NCBI RefSeq assembly: GCF_010183535.1
Contig: NC_071332.1
Coordinates: forward strand, 14,818,001-14,882,000
Origin: Caenorhabditis remanei
Taxonomy: Eukaryota > Nematoda > Chromadorea > Rhabditida > Rhabditidae
Reading direction: 5' to 3'
Length of the DNA: 64,000 bases
The notes beneath the pieces were generated by a model. It was not told where the DNA came from. It did no database searches and saw only the letters and a program-made list of their open reading frames with translations. The position numbers were made by a program, and so were the translations under genes. Shown in pieces: positions 35,801 to 46,584 of the stretch (its first letter is position 1; every line of letters starts with the position of its first letter).

Positions 35801-36009
35801 AGCCGAGTTGAACGATGAGCAAACTAACGAAAGATTTCACATTTTCAGTGAACAAAAGCTCGAAACGTCACTGGAAGTTCTAACATTTTTCACAGACTTT
35901 CACTGTTTTCCGATAGTTTTTTTCGCTGAAATCGTTATTGACACCAACCTGGTTTTTCTATAATCACACAATCATCGTCAAAACTATCAATTTCCACGTC
36001 TCGATTCAT
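29837..36009 (-). CDS. KH-domain RNA-binding protein (long form)
   Basis: Ten minus-strand exons: 36009-35949, 33444-33223, 33167-32577, 31688-31566, 31473-31366, 31310-31185, 31081-30786, 30730-30142, 30036-29929 and 29859-29837. Their lengths sum to 2,247 bases, a 748-residue protein, with every junction phase compatible. The acidic N-terminus holds DDDCVIIEKP and YIQLDSDDD. Next come a Gln/Ser-rich region and a helical segment (RRFREHEELVKRLTEKNRLKHARLDAMEKL). Then a divergent KH-like module (about 410-500) is followed by two KH domains with intact GxxG loops, GTKG and GRQG. The C-terminus is rich in Arg, Ser and His. It probably binds single-stranded RNA; I do not recognise a named orthologue. 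Acceptor TTTCAG just upstream of the first ATG may be a splice-leader site. Confidence 0.78.
32096..36009 (-). CDS. KH-locus short form with Arg/Ser-rich last exon
   Basis: The first three exons (36009-35949, 33444-33223, 33167-32577) can instead join a terminal exon at 32532-32096, in frame to a TAA, giving 436 residues. An adjacent acceptor six bases downstream (32526) also keeps the frame and gives 434. This exon encodes a tail with many Arg, Ser, His and Asp residues (RYRHDSRRRDVEYQRHRQ), like RS or RG regions of RNA-processing factors, and no KH domain. AATAAA signals on this strand near 31900-31915 suit a separate 3' end. Alternatively the exon may belong to a distinct gene model. A degenerate copy is at the start of the window. 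Confidence 0.68.
33445..35948. repeat. Large KH-gene intron with internal duplications
   Basis: This 2.5-kb intron contains repeated blocks. A unit with ttacgtgaagatgagcagtc occurs near 33720 and 34624. A unit with gtagtgtgag and agaaaggaattgca occurs near 33748 and 34938. Larger related blocks run at about 34230-34500 and 35120-35420, sharing atttcaacatcggggatcat-like and gtcaccgacatgttccaagt phrases. No exon was found in it. Confidence 0.6.
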
Positions 36010-36594
36010 ATTTTTGAAGATTTGGCGGTCGGAAGTGATGAATTCGGTGTTGTTGTTTCTGAAATTATTCAAAAACTTCATTTATAATAGAAAATTAGCG
36101 TAAGCTGGTTTCAACACAATAATTTTAACGTAAAAACGGCAGAAATATAAATAGGTAAATAAAAATTATTCGTTTCAAAAACAACATTACCGTAGTTTAA
36201 AGGCGCAGCGTGTAATATTGTGGCGGGTCTCGCCTGGAAAAGGGATTTTCGCTTCTTGGAGATGTTTTTCTCAAATTTATTTTTTCAAAACAACTTTTTT
36301 TTGCAGAAAAATGTTTATTTCGATAAAAATTATTAAATGTTCAAAAAATGTAATTAAAAAATCTATAAAATAAGTTTTTTAATCCGGTGAATCATTGTTG
36401 CAGAAAAAAATTGTATTTACCAAGATGAATGAAAAAACAGTAACCGATTCTTAACTGAGTTGTCTTGTAATCTATTTAATAAACCAGTTTATTAACGAAT
36501 TAAAATACTCGTGATGAACCTCTTACTACAATTGTTCCTTTTTTCTTTCGCATACTGAAAACTTTACAAAAAAATTAATTCAATATCAGTGTTT
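36010..36594. other. Intergenic between KH and sri genes
   Basis: Upstream of the KH gene. AT-rich, with a fragment near 36201-36236 (ggcgcagcgtg...gcgggtctcgcc) typical of short dispersed nematode repeats. No gene supported. Confidence 0.45.
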
Positions 36595-37626
36595 TCACTC
36601 ACAAAGGAAAGTATTCCGAAGCATACTTTCTGAATGGAGGAAAAAATAAAAAGAGGGAGATAATATTGATTGATGAATGAGCAAAAACAGTACTAGACAA
36701 ATGGAACCAAGAAATTGTGCGTTTCGAAATTCCAACACGATTGAGCCAACGATCAATAAAGTTGGAGATACGCAAAAAATAGTAGTTGTGATTTGTACAA
36801 TTAAACTTCTTATCGCATCTTTGTGCTTTTCGAATGTTCCAGGAGATATTTGCAGTTTCAGTGCACGCATTAGTCGGAAAATGTCCATAATAGTTAGAGC
36901 TAGCATCAAGCAAATGAGAGATAAAAATATAATAACAGCAGCTGCCATACAAACATATGTAGAGTTTTTAATATAAAAATCAAAGTGGGATAACTGTTGA
37001 AAATTGGGCAGATATTCAGGGTAGAACTGAAAATTTATAGGTAATCAAACTTCTATCACTAATCAAACCATCGCAATATATCTCAATTGCTCTTCTTTCT
37101 GTTCGTGAATAGCATTGACACCAAGAATAACGAGTAAAGGCGTAATCAGACAAAAAAGATAAAAAATGAAAAATGAAAAATTAGGCAGAATATGCGTTTT
37201 CAATATTTTTCCAATAGCTTGATGTTTCTGAATGAAGCTCATCATCAAGAATTCGAACTGGAGTCCAACGATGCTATATGCAATTAACTGAAACTCAACG
37301 AATTTAATTTCAATTTTTTCTTATTCTTAAAAACTTACAGCATTGTAGTGTAATGAGACGCCAAACAAGTCTGCAAGTAGACCGGTCGCGTACGCTGACA
37401 GAAATGGAAAAAGTGGAACAGGTTGCATGAGAAGAGTTAGATGGATGTCAGTTAGAAAACAGATACTCTGATAGGTCACCAGATAAAATCGAAAATTTCC
37501 CAATTTGTTGCATTGAAAAACCAACAAATAAATGCCGAGAGAGTTTAGAACAAATGAAATGACACCAAGTAAATGATAGGATGCAATGAGCCAATATGGT
37601 TCGGAGAAGTCTATATTATATTCCAT
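36595..37626 (-). pseudogene. sri-family 7TM chemoreceptor with a probable C-terminal frameshift
   Basis: A candidate chemosensory GPCR of the Sri family. Minus-strand exons are 37626-37339, 37287-37069 and 37026-36595, 312 residues in the main frame. Sri landmarks are YHLLGVISFVLNSLGIYLLVF at TM1, FRFYLVTYQSICFLTDIHLTLLMQPVPLFP (read in pieces) through TM2, and a third exon with HKDAIRSLIVQITTTIFCVSPTLL at TM6. The family's usual ending, HSSIN followed by FFPPFRKY, is present but in the neighbouring frame (ending 36599). A single extra base in the five-base run at 36683-36687 explains this. The frame actually open ends IHQSILSPSFYFF... instead. It is either a recent frameshift allele or a sequencing error. 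Confidence 0.72.
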
Positions 37627-37643
37627 AGCTGTTGAATGAATGA

Positions 37644-37649
37644 CACGTG
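37644..37649 (-). promoter_or_regulatory. CACGTG E-box core upstream of the sri gene
   Basis: CACGTG only 18 bases upstream of the sri ATG (37626). It may lie in the 5' leader, so regulatory function is uncertain. Confidence 0.25.
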
Positions 37650-37900
37650 TTTTGACTCATAGAAAGGAGCTTAGTTGGCTTTATAAAAGGAAGCAGGTGG
37701 CTTATTTGATTTCTAAATTTGCTGAAAGAGAACAAATAACTGTAAAAATTGTTCGAACATCAAAGTCAGAAACCAGGAATCAACGCACTGGGAGAAGATT
37801 TGCATAGTGATTTTCACGATAAATTGGGAAAAAATCAAGAGTATTTTCAGCAGACTGGCATCCTTAAAAGACGACGGATACCAAATTTTTACAAGTGAAT

Positions 37901-38204
37901 CTCAAGGGGTCGCAAGTTTGGAATCGTTCCAAATCGCTACCAGGCAATGAGGACAGCTTGATTAGGCAGACCCTTAGTTTTCGTTTTGTTCCCGTCACTT
38001 GCTTCTGAGAAAAACCATCTCAAAGTCCCCTGTGGTTGAGTCCTGTACAAGCCCAAAAATGGCTTCAATACCCGGAGTGAAGACGGTTTTTCTCAGCGGC
38101 AAGAGACGAGCACACAAAAAAAAATTTGGGATTTGCCTAATCAAGTTGTCCTTAATGTCTGGTAGCAGTTTGGAACGATTCCAAACTTGCGATCCCCTGA
38201 GGCT
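37901..38204. repeat. Foldback repeat between sri and srt genes
   Basis: Arms of about 75 bases (37901-37973 and 38128-38204) are near-perfect reverse complements, sharing cgcaagtttggaatcgttcc and cttgattaggca. The centre also mirrors (ctgagaaaaaccatc / gacggtttttctcag), so the entire unit can fold. It is non-coding and probably a MITE. Confidence 0.75.
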
Positions 38205-38379
38205 CCCTTGTTAGACAAATCTGTTATCACATTCCTCCTCCACTTTGACAATAAACATAGTTAGATAACAGCTTAAAATCAGTACCGCCCCTCTTCTGAA
38301 ACTCCCTGCGGGATAGTATCGAGTATGGCTAGACAATCACATCAGTTCTCCTCATCTGTCGTTCTAAGTGACGGCCGCA

Positions 38380-40728
38380 ATGTCGTCCTCCTCCTCAAAG
38401 ATGACACTTTTCTATATGCTTACTAATTCTTTCGAATTATGGCCAGATGCATACGAATGCTCTGAAAACACGAAATATCCGGAAACAAGGTGGCCCAAAT
38501 TTGGTATCTACTTGATTTCTTGTGGATCAGTTTTGATTGTAAATCTTGGGACTTTCGAGGTATAACTTTTTTTTTTTGAAATTTCAGGTTCTCTATTCTC
38601 TTTGCTTCATCGCAATTCTCAAAGTGAAAAAGCTGACACCAGCCTATCAACTTATGCTCATCCTCTCTGTGTTTGACATAACTTCTTTATCGCTGGGCTC
38701 TGTTATCACGGGATTCCTTACTTACCATGGAATTTTCTTCTGTCAATACCCAAGATTCTTCTACATTTCTGGATGTATCGCGATGTTTACATGGTTGACC
38801 AATTGTGTGACATGCATCATTTTAGCGATCGAGAGATGTGCGGAAGTCAATCCAAGATTTTTCTTATACTTTTTATTCGAGAGAAGAGTTTTTAAGCTTG
38901 TTCTATTATTCATAGCTGTCTACGGTGTCAACTCATTGATGTTTTCGAAACCAGTGATTTTCAGTCCAGAGTATAGTACCTTTGTTTTTGATCCAATGAT
39001 TGGGAAGGATGTAAGAACTTCTTGTTTACCACTAAACTTGTAGAGAAGGTTTATCGGGCTGGTGGACCCAAACCACCTCAATGAGTGAGAGGGACAGTGA
39101 CTTAGGAAACAAGACAACATTTAATACAAACGGTTTATTATCGTACTCCCAAAGGTCGAGCACCTTGGTTAGAGAGTTCTTGGATCCGGTGCCTTCATAG
39201 TTCTTATGTAGGTGTTCGGTTATTGATGACTGCAATATCCGAGCCACTTATTGATTTAATGAGGTCCCTTTATCGGAGAACACTTGCGGAAGTTGTACTG
39301 TAGCCTTCCTTGTCAGTTGCAAAGTGCTCCTGGTCCGTCTATCTTTCTTATTTGCTGTACCACTACTTTGGGCCCTTTCATGAAACAACAAATAGGATTG
39401 ATTTTCGAAACCATCCTCAGAATGTCATCAGTGCGATGTTTCGGTGGAGTTTTCCAGGTGCCATGATGTGAGCTATACGATACATCCCCTGGATCTTCGC
39501 TGCCCGAGTTCTGACTGTTTTGAGTATCATCGCACCGTGATTATCACCGATTGTGTAATGTTTGTTTAGCATACAATTTATGATATCTTAGTGTTTTGAC
39601 CAAGTGTCATTGTGGTTCAGTGGTAGAATGCTCGCCTGCCACGCGGGCGGCCCGGGTTCGATTCCCGGTCGATGCACCATTTAGAGAAGGTTTATCGGGC
39701 TGGTGGACCCAAACCACCTCAATGAGTGAGAGAGACAGTGACTTAGGAAACAAGACAACATTTAATACAAACGGTTTATTATCGTACTCCCAAAGGTCGA
39801 GCACCTTGGTTAGAGAGTTCTTGGATCCGGAGCCATTGTTGCAGTTGTTGGGAGCACGTCCTCTTGATGGTGTAGAACTTCCGGTATGCGAGTAACTTCT
39901 GACGGTCGATCGGTGGATGGCTAACTTCCGATGCTAACTTCCGATAGTAATTTCCCGATACTAATTGATTGCAAATCAATAGCTTACATCGACAGTGACA
40001 CGTAGCAAAGGTCATCCAGATGTGGGTATGTCGCACGTGTCACTCGGTTAGTGGGTTTAACCTTTGAGGGTAACAATAAGTTCACCGTTGTATATTTTAA
40101 TAATAACGTAATAAAGTCTACGAGTTAGACGATACCAGTCGTGGAATAATGATGGAGTATTATTTCCACGACAAAACTCAATTATAATTCCAGCCAACTC
40201 TCTACACAAATTCTTGGCTCGCTGTCAACAATTTGATGATAGCTGTCTCCTCAACAACTCTTTATTTCTATCTCTGCTATTACCTCATTTTCAAATTCGG
40301 TTATTCCACGTCGATGTGGTTATACAAGTCAAAGAGACAAGTTTTCATTTCAGATTTTGGAAAGAACTTTTAGAAAATTCACCATATTTCAGATTGTAAT
40401 GCAGGGAGTGATAATGTGTCTATTTCATTCCGCGGCAGCTTGTGTTTACGAGTACATGACATATTTCCCGTCTCCATTGTATCTCATCGTGACCGGACAA
40501 ACACTCTGGCAACTTGCCAGTGGATGTTTATCAGTGGTCTACTTGACTTTGAACAGAACAATAAGAAATTCAGTTGTCAAAATGGTTATTCCGAAAGCAA
40601 TCAGAAAGAAATTTGGTTTGCACATCGGGGTTGAGGAGCACTTGGAAATCGAAAGAGCGGCAGATAATGGTGGAGTTTCATCGTTGAATGCTGCTGGATT
40701 TGTAGTGAAGTTTGATAATTTTGTCTGA
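38380..40728 (+). CDS. srt-family 7TM chemoreceptor, gene N (LTR element in intron 2)
   Basis: A candidate chemosensory GPCR. Exons are 38380-38538, 38588-39010, 40194-40340 and 40393-40728, giving 354 residues. Motifs are SFELWPDAYECSEN, VLYSLCFIAILKVKKLTPAY at TM1, IILAIERCAEVNPRF, FVFDPMIGKDV at the end of exon 2 (Val replacing the usual Trp), GYSTSMWLYKSKRQ, and LNRTIRNSVVKMVIPKAI with the tail VVKFDNFV. Intron 2 is 1,183 bases because of an LTR element (39039-40173); without it the intron would be 43 bases, the family norm. Both splice sites survive, so correct splicing is possible, but the element may reduce expression. The ATG at 38380 gives the expected N-terminal length. Confidence 0.9.
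39039..40173 (-). mobile_element. Deleted LTR retroelement with tRNA-Gly primer region
   Basis: The element runs TG...CA and is flanked by a perfect AAACT duplication (39034-39038 and 40174-40178). Read on the minus strand: a complete LTR (40173-39680, 494 bases), a primer-binding region complementary to tRNA-Gly (39679-39607), about 410 bases of internal sequence, and the last 155 bases of a second LTR (39193-39039). The two LTR segments differ at few positions. No gag or pol frame remains, so most of the interior and part of the second LTR are deleted. It sits in intron 2 of srt gene N, antisense to it. Confidence 0.85.
39607..39676 (+). tRNA. tRNA-Gly(GCC)-like sequence, probably a primer-derived pseudogene
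   Basis: The D arm (tggttcagtggtagaat), anticodon arm with GCC (ctcgcctgccacgcgggcg) and T arm (ccgggttcgattcccgg) are perfect. The acceptor stem is damaged: position 1 is T instead of G and one G is missing before the D arm, giving 70 instead of 71 bases. CCA follows directly at 39677-39679, although nuclear tRNA genes do not encode it, and an LTR starts at the next base. This suggests that the whole sequence derives from a retroelement primer tRNA. It may be scored as a tRNA by prediction programs; function is doubtful. Confidence 0.6.
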
Positions 40729-41968
40729 CTTTCTATGAAAGCTATTTGAAAAAAAATAATTTATAATCTTGTTTTCCGTACCATCAAAGAATGAAGTCTT
40801 TAAAGTACTCTGCTTGTACTATCATTATTGTAATTTAAACAAACAACTTTGTCGAGACCTCACGGACTATTGGGGAATAAGCCGCTAACGTGTCACTCTT
40901 CAAAAAAAGAAGATAATAACTAGTTATATTTTTCAGACTCATTATTAATTAGGTGATTGTTTTCCAAAGTCACCCACATTTGTATTGTTTTTGACAGAAA
41001 TGGTAAATGATTAATCATTTCTCAACACCTTGATCAAGTACTCGAACTAGGTCGGCGATAGTTTGAGCCGATAATCCTCTAGAAAATTGAGAAGAGACAT
41101 AAAAATGATTGCATCCTGGTTCAGCAGGAATCCATACACCTTTGAAATACTTTTCCTCAGACTGCAGAGCGGAAAATTCAAAAAAATTTTGAGGTTCTAC
41201 TTGTTTCGCCCCTTGGAGCAGTGAAAATCAAGCAGCGCAATCCCGGCCTTGTAAAATCAACGCTTCCGATTTTCTCAACCTTCAAACAGTAATTAGAAAT
41301 AGATCGAGCGTTTGGAAGAAACCTAAAAACTACCAAGAACTACTAGTTCATGGCAACAAGAATGATTTCACCCCCGCACTTGTCATACCGTTCTCCCACT
41401 CATATTCACTTACCGAATACATGTGTACACACATATCGAAAGAATCTCATTTCTCTTTCTCGTGTTTTTCTGAATGAAGTAATTTCCTGTCGCTTCTCAT
41501 TGTCTAGTTTTTTTGCAGTATAATTCTCTCAAGATCTAATCTTTGTGAAGATTATTCGAAAGTTTTTTAAATAAGTAGCCAAATTTCAATAATCTTGCTT
41601 TCCAACTTTTCTGAAATTCGACAGCAGGATTTAACCTAATCTCTCTGTCTTCTCATATCAGCCAATACAAATTCATCATAGTTTTTGTAACAAAGACCTA
41701 TTGAATATCCTCTTTTCTTCCTAATAGAGAACCAACCCGTGGGTTAAAAGTATTTGCTTCTACCGGGAGTATACTGCCATCTTTCAAAATATAAGTTCCC
41801 TTGTCTTCCTATTCTCGGAAAGTTGCTTTCAAATTCTAATTAAAACAAAAGCATTCAAAGTATTGTTTTGTAAGACACTTCCTCCAATATAAATTGTACC
41901 TGCATATCTCTTCACTGAAATATTTTTCTCATTTTTCGACTCAGAAGGAGTCAAGCAGCACTGACACG
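40729..41968. other. Intergenic between srt genes N and O
   Basis: 1.2 kb of AT-rich sequence with no supported gene, RNA or repeat. The last part presumably contains the promoter of gene O. Confidence 0.5.
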
Positions 41969-43244
41969 ATGTCTGCGCTCAACATGTCGATGTATTATGT
42001 GTTCACTCATTCTTTTACGATATGGCCCGATGCTTATGAGTGCCCGGATACGGTGGATGGGACGAAAATGATGACAAGGCCAGCATTAGGACTGTATTTT
42101 TTAGTGTCTGGAGTAGTTTTTCTGGTGAGTCATGTTCTGAATAAATATATGAAAGAAAAAACAAAATAAAACACATCCCTAACTTCCAAAATCTCGACAC
42201 CTCTTTTCTCAATTTCAGCTTCTTTACATCCTGTGCTTTATTGCTATAATCAAAAAGAAAAGCTGTGCTCCTTCGTTCCAACTCATGCTAGTTTTGTCAA
42301 TTTTCGACATTCAAGCCATTTGTGTCAACTCAATCGCTACGGGAACTTTCAACATCCTTGGCATTTCTTACTGTCAATCTCCTCTTCTAATATTTTGTCT
42401 CGGTGCAATTGGCGTTTGCTCCTGGATGGGAGGATGTGCCGCTTCAGTTCTCTTAGCAATGGAAAGATGTGCGGAAGTCAAGCCTCGGTTCTTTCTGGAG
42501 TTTCTGTTTCGAGGAGACGTGTTCCCTTTAGTGATATGTCTGCTAATTGGTTACGGTATCTACTCGTTTGGTTTTGTGAAGCCAGTTCTGTTCACAGTGG
42601 AGCACAGTTGTTGGTTTTTTGACCCACAACTCGGGAAGAATGTGAGTCTTTATAATTGAAACGAGGTCCACACATAATCCTTTACAGCCTGAACTCTACA
42701 ACAACTTATCCGTGACCATCAACAATATCTCAATTGTTTTATTATCCACATCTCTCTATTTCTATCTCTGCTATCATTTGATCTTCAGATTTGGATATTC
42801 TACGTCAATGTGGTTGTACAAAACAAAAAGACAGGTACAAATTCTCTACAAATCCGATGATTGTTATCTATTTTCTGATTTCAAATTTTTCAAAGACTCA
42901 AAGATCATTCTTCACTATTTCAGATAATTCTGCAAGGAGTCACTCTATGTGTTTTTCATGCAATCGACGCAGTTCTCTACGAGTACATGAAGTTTTTCTA
43001 TTCCTCTCCATTACTCATTATAATCAGTCAATTTGTTTGGCAATGGAGTAGTGGATGCATGTGTATTGCCTATCTGACACTGAATCGAACCATTCGAAAC
43101 TCTGTTGTCAAAATGGTTCTGCCGAAATCTATCCGACTACGTTATGGATTATACGTAGGGTTTGATGAGCATTTGGAGCAGACCAAGGTGGCAAACACGA
43201 ATGCTGCTGGCACTGTTGTAAAGTTTGGCAACTTCTGTAACTGA
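41969..43244 (+). CDS. srt-family 7TM chemoreceptor, gene O
   Basis: A candidate chemosensory GPCR. Exons are 41969-42124, 42219-42641, 42688-42834 and 42924-43244, giving 348 residues. It has the cluster N-terminus SFTIWPDAYECPDT, LLYILCFIAIIKKKSCAPSF at TM1 (Leu where most members have Pro), VLLAMERCAEVKPRF, WFFDPQLGKN, GYSTSMWLYKTKRQ, and LNRTIRNSVVKMVLPKSI followed by the VVKFGNF tail. In TM6 the usual His-Ala-Ala-Ala is His-Ala-Ile-Asp-Ala, which places an acidic residue in the membrane. All introns are short with standard sites. No damage is seen. Confidence 0.9.
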
Positions 43245-44916
43245 AAATAGGTAAATCTAAAAATAAAGAATCCATTGGCTATTTTTATCGTTAAAAATAC
43301 CCGAGGCCTAGTATTTCTGTCTAGATCGCAGAAATATGTGCCACGACAAAATTTTCTCGGCATTTATTGTGGGTGAGAAGCACCTGTTTCTCATTTACAC
43401 ACTTTTTGGGCTTTAGTCTTCGTAACATCTGAAAGCAGGCATTGCGTAACAAAGAGTGTTTTTTATTTGGGTGTTTAAATAATTGTGTTTTCATTGTGTT
43501 TTTATTGATGTTTTAATTGTTTTTTCTTGATGTATAACTCAAGTCAAACGACTGATTCATTTCTGTATGATAACTCGAACTGCTCTCCGGAGAACAGTCA
43601 AATTAGTGGGTGTGTTATGTTTTGCCTTACTATTGTATTGTGATGGCTCGGATACTTCGTACCTACAAAACTATTAACCAAAACAAGTGACACACAACGT
43701 CATCATCCTCCTCCCATGTTTTCTGACTCAACTTCAAAATCATAAGTGTTTTTAATAGTAAGATTTTGATGTGATTTTAAAGATTTCTGTTTTTGGTGGA
43801 ATCGGTTTTGGATAATCAAATGGTTAATTTTTGCTTTTCTTTTCTACAAAATGGCAATGAGATCAACCTCAATCAGATCCAATCAAACATTTTCGACAAT
43901 TTTCATTTTACTCAATTTATATAAAGCCGTTTTATAGTGCACTCGCCAATAAGCACCGTAACACAATCTTTCATATTCCAGACTCGAATTTTCTAAGCAT
44001 CTTGGTTCTTCTCCTGCTTCCAGGAAAGAAATTCTTGAACATTACTTTCAAAAGACCCCTGTCAATATTATTTTTTGTTCAGTGATTCCCCATTATCTAG
44101 GATCAGTTTTATTGACAAGTGCAAAAACTCTTCTCCCCCCTAAACTTAATAATCCTTGTGAATAATCAATTCAGACAATCTCAGTTAAAAAACAGGTTAA
44201 AGTTTTTAAGAACTAGTCACCACCATCATCTCATGAATGACGTTTCTAGTCTTCTAATTTCAAACATCCTCTCCACTCAAAGACCTAACCAATTTCCTTG
44301 TCTGAAATGTAGAATCGTCAAGAGATCTGAGGACAGTCTGTCTTCTCAGTCAGAATATACTTATAGAAAGATCTCTGTATGTTCAATTTTCCCCTGAGTG
44401 CAATTAACCGCTTGTTATTCGCTTCCATGTTATTGTTATACCTTGTTATCAAGAATCTTCTCAAAACAAGGTTTTGTTAGAAACTGCAATCAGGAAAATC
44501 AGAGATATATTTCAAAAAAAAACTGAAAAGAAGTTAGAAGAGTAGTTATCAAAAAGTCAGTGTTCTCTCTAATCCCACCCTCTATTACTCACTTATCTCG
44601 GAGATAGGTATTTTCCTTATTTTTTTAGCCCAAATCCTTACCTAATCTCATGATTAATCTCTTTAAGGGAAAATATTATATTATCCGGTTAAGTTTATCC
44701 TTTAGCTATCAGTTCTAAATCGATCCTAGTTCAAATACTGAACCACCCCCTTCACCTAAATTCCCTATTTGCTTCTGTTCCGCGAGTTGTCCATTTGAAG
44801 ACTTCGTACCTTGCTATACTCAAAGTTTTTTCCCATTTGTTTTTCACTCAAGCCACTTTATTTTCCCCACAGTGCTTCCTACTGTACGACACTATACTAT
44901 AATTTCAGATTCCACA
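43245..44916. other. Intergenic between srt genes O and P
   Basis: 1.67 kb without a supported gene. A TTTCAG acceptor at 44903-44908 lies eight bases before the ATG of gene P and may be a splice-leader or 5' UTR acceptor. Confidence 0.5.
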
Positions 44917-46132
44917 ATGCTAGACTACGAGATGTCTCTTTATTATGTTCTTTCCAATAATTTCGAATTGAGTGAAATGTACAAATGCCCTTCCAATATG
45001 ACGGATACAATAACACCGAGACCGATCATTGGATCCTATTTTCTGATCTCCGGTATTTCTTTGATAGTGAGTCTGGAAGATATCTAGTTCCTCCTCCCCA
45101 CTGAATAATTGCAGCTAATTTACCTACCATGCTTCATAGTAATGCTTCGTTCAAAGTGTCGTGCCCCGTCCTATCAACTAATGATGCTTCTAGGGGTCTT
45201 CGACTTAATATCCCTGCTCGTGAACTCTGTAACAACTGGAGTACTTGGTATCATGGGTGCATCGTTCTGTCACTACCCACTATTAGTTTTTTGTGCTGGA
45301 GCGATTGGTCTCGGCTCCTGGATGGGCGGATGTGTGGTTTGTATACTGTTAGCCGTTGATCGATGCGTGGAGATAAATTCCAACTTCCCGCTGGCCATTA
45401 TTTTTCAAAGACATGTATTCCGATTGGTCATGTTGATTATCTGTTCTTATTGGGTCTACGCTAGCTTTTTCACGAAACCATTGTTATTCACTGCTCACTA
45501 CAGTTCCTGGTTTTTTGATCCAAATATTGGAAGAGATGTAGGATTTTGGAATCGGACGGAGTTCTCATGCAACTTTATACATTTTCAGGCGGATCTCTAC
45601 CATAATATTCCACACACCATAAACAACTTATTAGTGTCTGCTAGTTCAACTCCACTTTATATTTATCTATGTTATCATTTGATCTTCAAGTTTGGATATT
45701 CTACCTCAATGTGGCTGTACAGATCGAAGCAACAGGTGAGAGTGACCTACCGTGTTCAACCCATATTAAATCATTAAATTCCAGATAATTATCCAAGCAG
45801 TGATTCTTTGCTCATTCCATGCAGCAGCTGCTTACATCTACGTCTATATGCAATTCTTTCCATCCCCACCTTGGCTCATCCTCATCGGACAACTCGCCTG
45901 GCAATGGAGTAATGGATGCGTTTGCATTGCGTATTGGACTCTAAACCGTACTATTCGGAACTCTGCAATCCGGATGATGCTTTCAAAAGCAACTCGACAG
46001 AAATATGGACTACATTTGGGAATAGATGAACAAATTGTGGCGGAGCGACAAGAAGGTATTCAAAGTGTTCCAAATGCTGTTCCTGCTGCTGCCAACTCTG
46101 CGAAAGTGGCACCGTTCATGGCTGAATGGTGA
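44917..46132 (+). CDS. srt-family 7TM chemoreceptor, gene P
   Basis: A candidate chemosensory GPCR. Exons are 44917-45066, 45115-45537, 45589-45735 and 45785-46132, giving 355 residues. Motifs are NNFELSEMYKCPSN, LIYLPCFIVMLRSKCRAPSY at TM1, ILLAVDRCVEINSNF (Asp-Arg rather than Glu-Arg at the TM3 end), WFFDPNIGRDV, GYSTSMWLYRSKQQ, and LNRTIRNSAIRMMLSKAT. Its tail ends NSAKVAPFMAEW, shared with gene Q, so P and Q are a recent tandem pair. It serves as the intact comparison for the interrupted gene Q. No damage is seen. Confidence 0.91.
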
Positions 46133-46584
46133 ACGTTGGATTTTAAAATTTGTCATTTCAAGCGGAAAATAAATGTCTTCATTTCAAAATTATAAGAAGT
46201 ATTTCGAATACTGTATTGGCGAAACTGCGAAAGTGGTTCCGTTTCTGAGTCAACAATTTGAATCCAAACTTTGATTTTTATATAATGAAATTTTTTCTTG
46301 AAACTGTTGTTGTTTTCTTATTTTTAAACGAATGATGTGGCTCCTGCCCTCCCTACTTCCCAGAATCATCGTCTCACTACAAGATCTCAGATATAAGAGA
46401 CTATTCTATTATTTATATCTATCTACCGGTCACTTCCGTTCCACATAGTTTTTTCAGTCTCCACGTGCCTCATGTTTTTCCGTCTCTTCCTCCGTTTCAC
46501 TACCTAATTTCCTTTCACTCTCCGCCCATTGTCTACTTGTCTACATATCTTTTTTTTTCAGATTGTATTCATACATCTCTTGAG

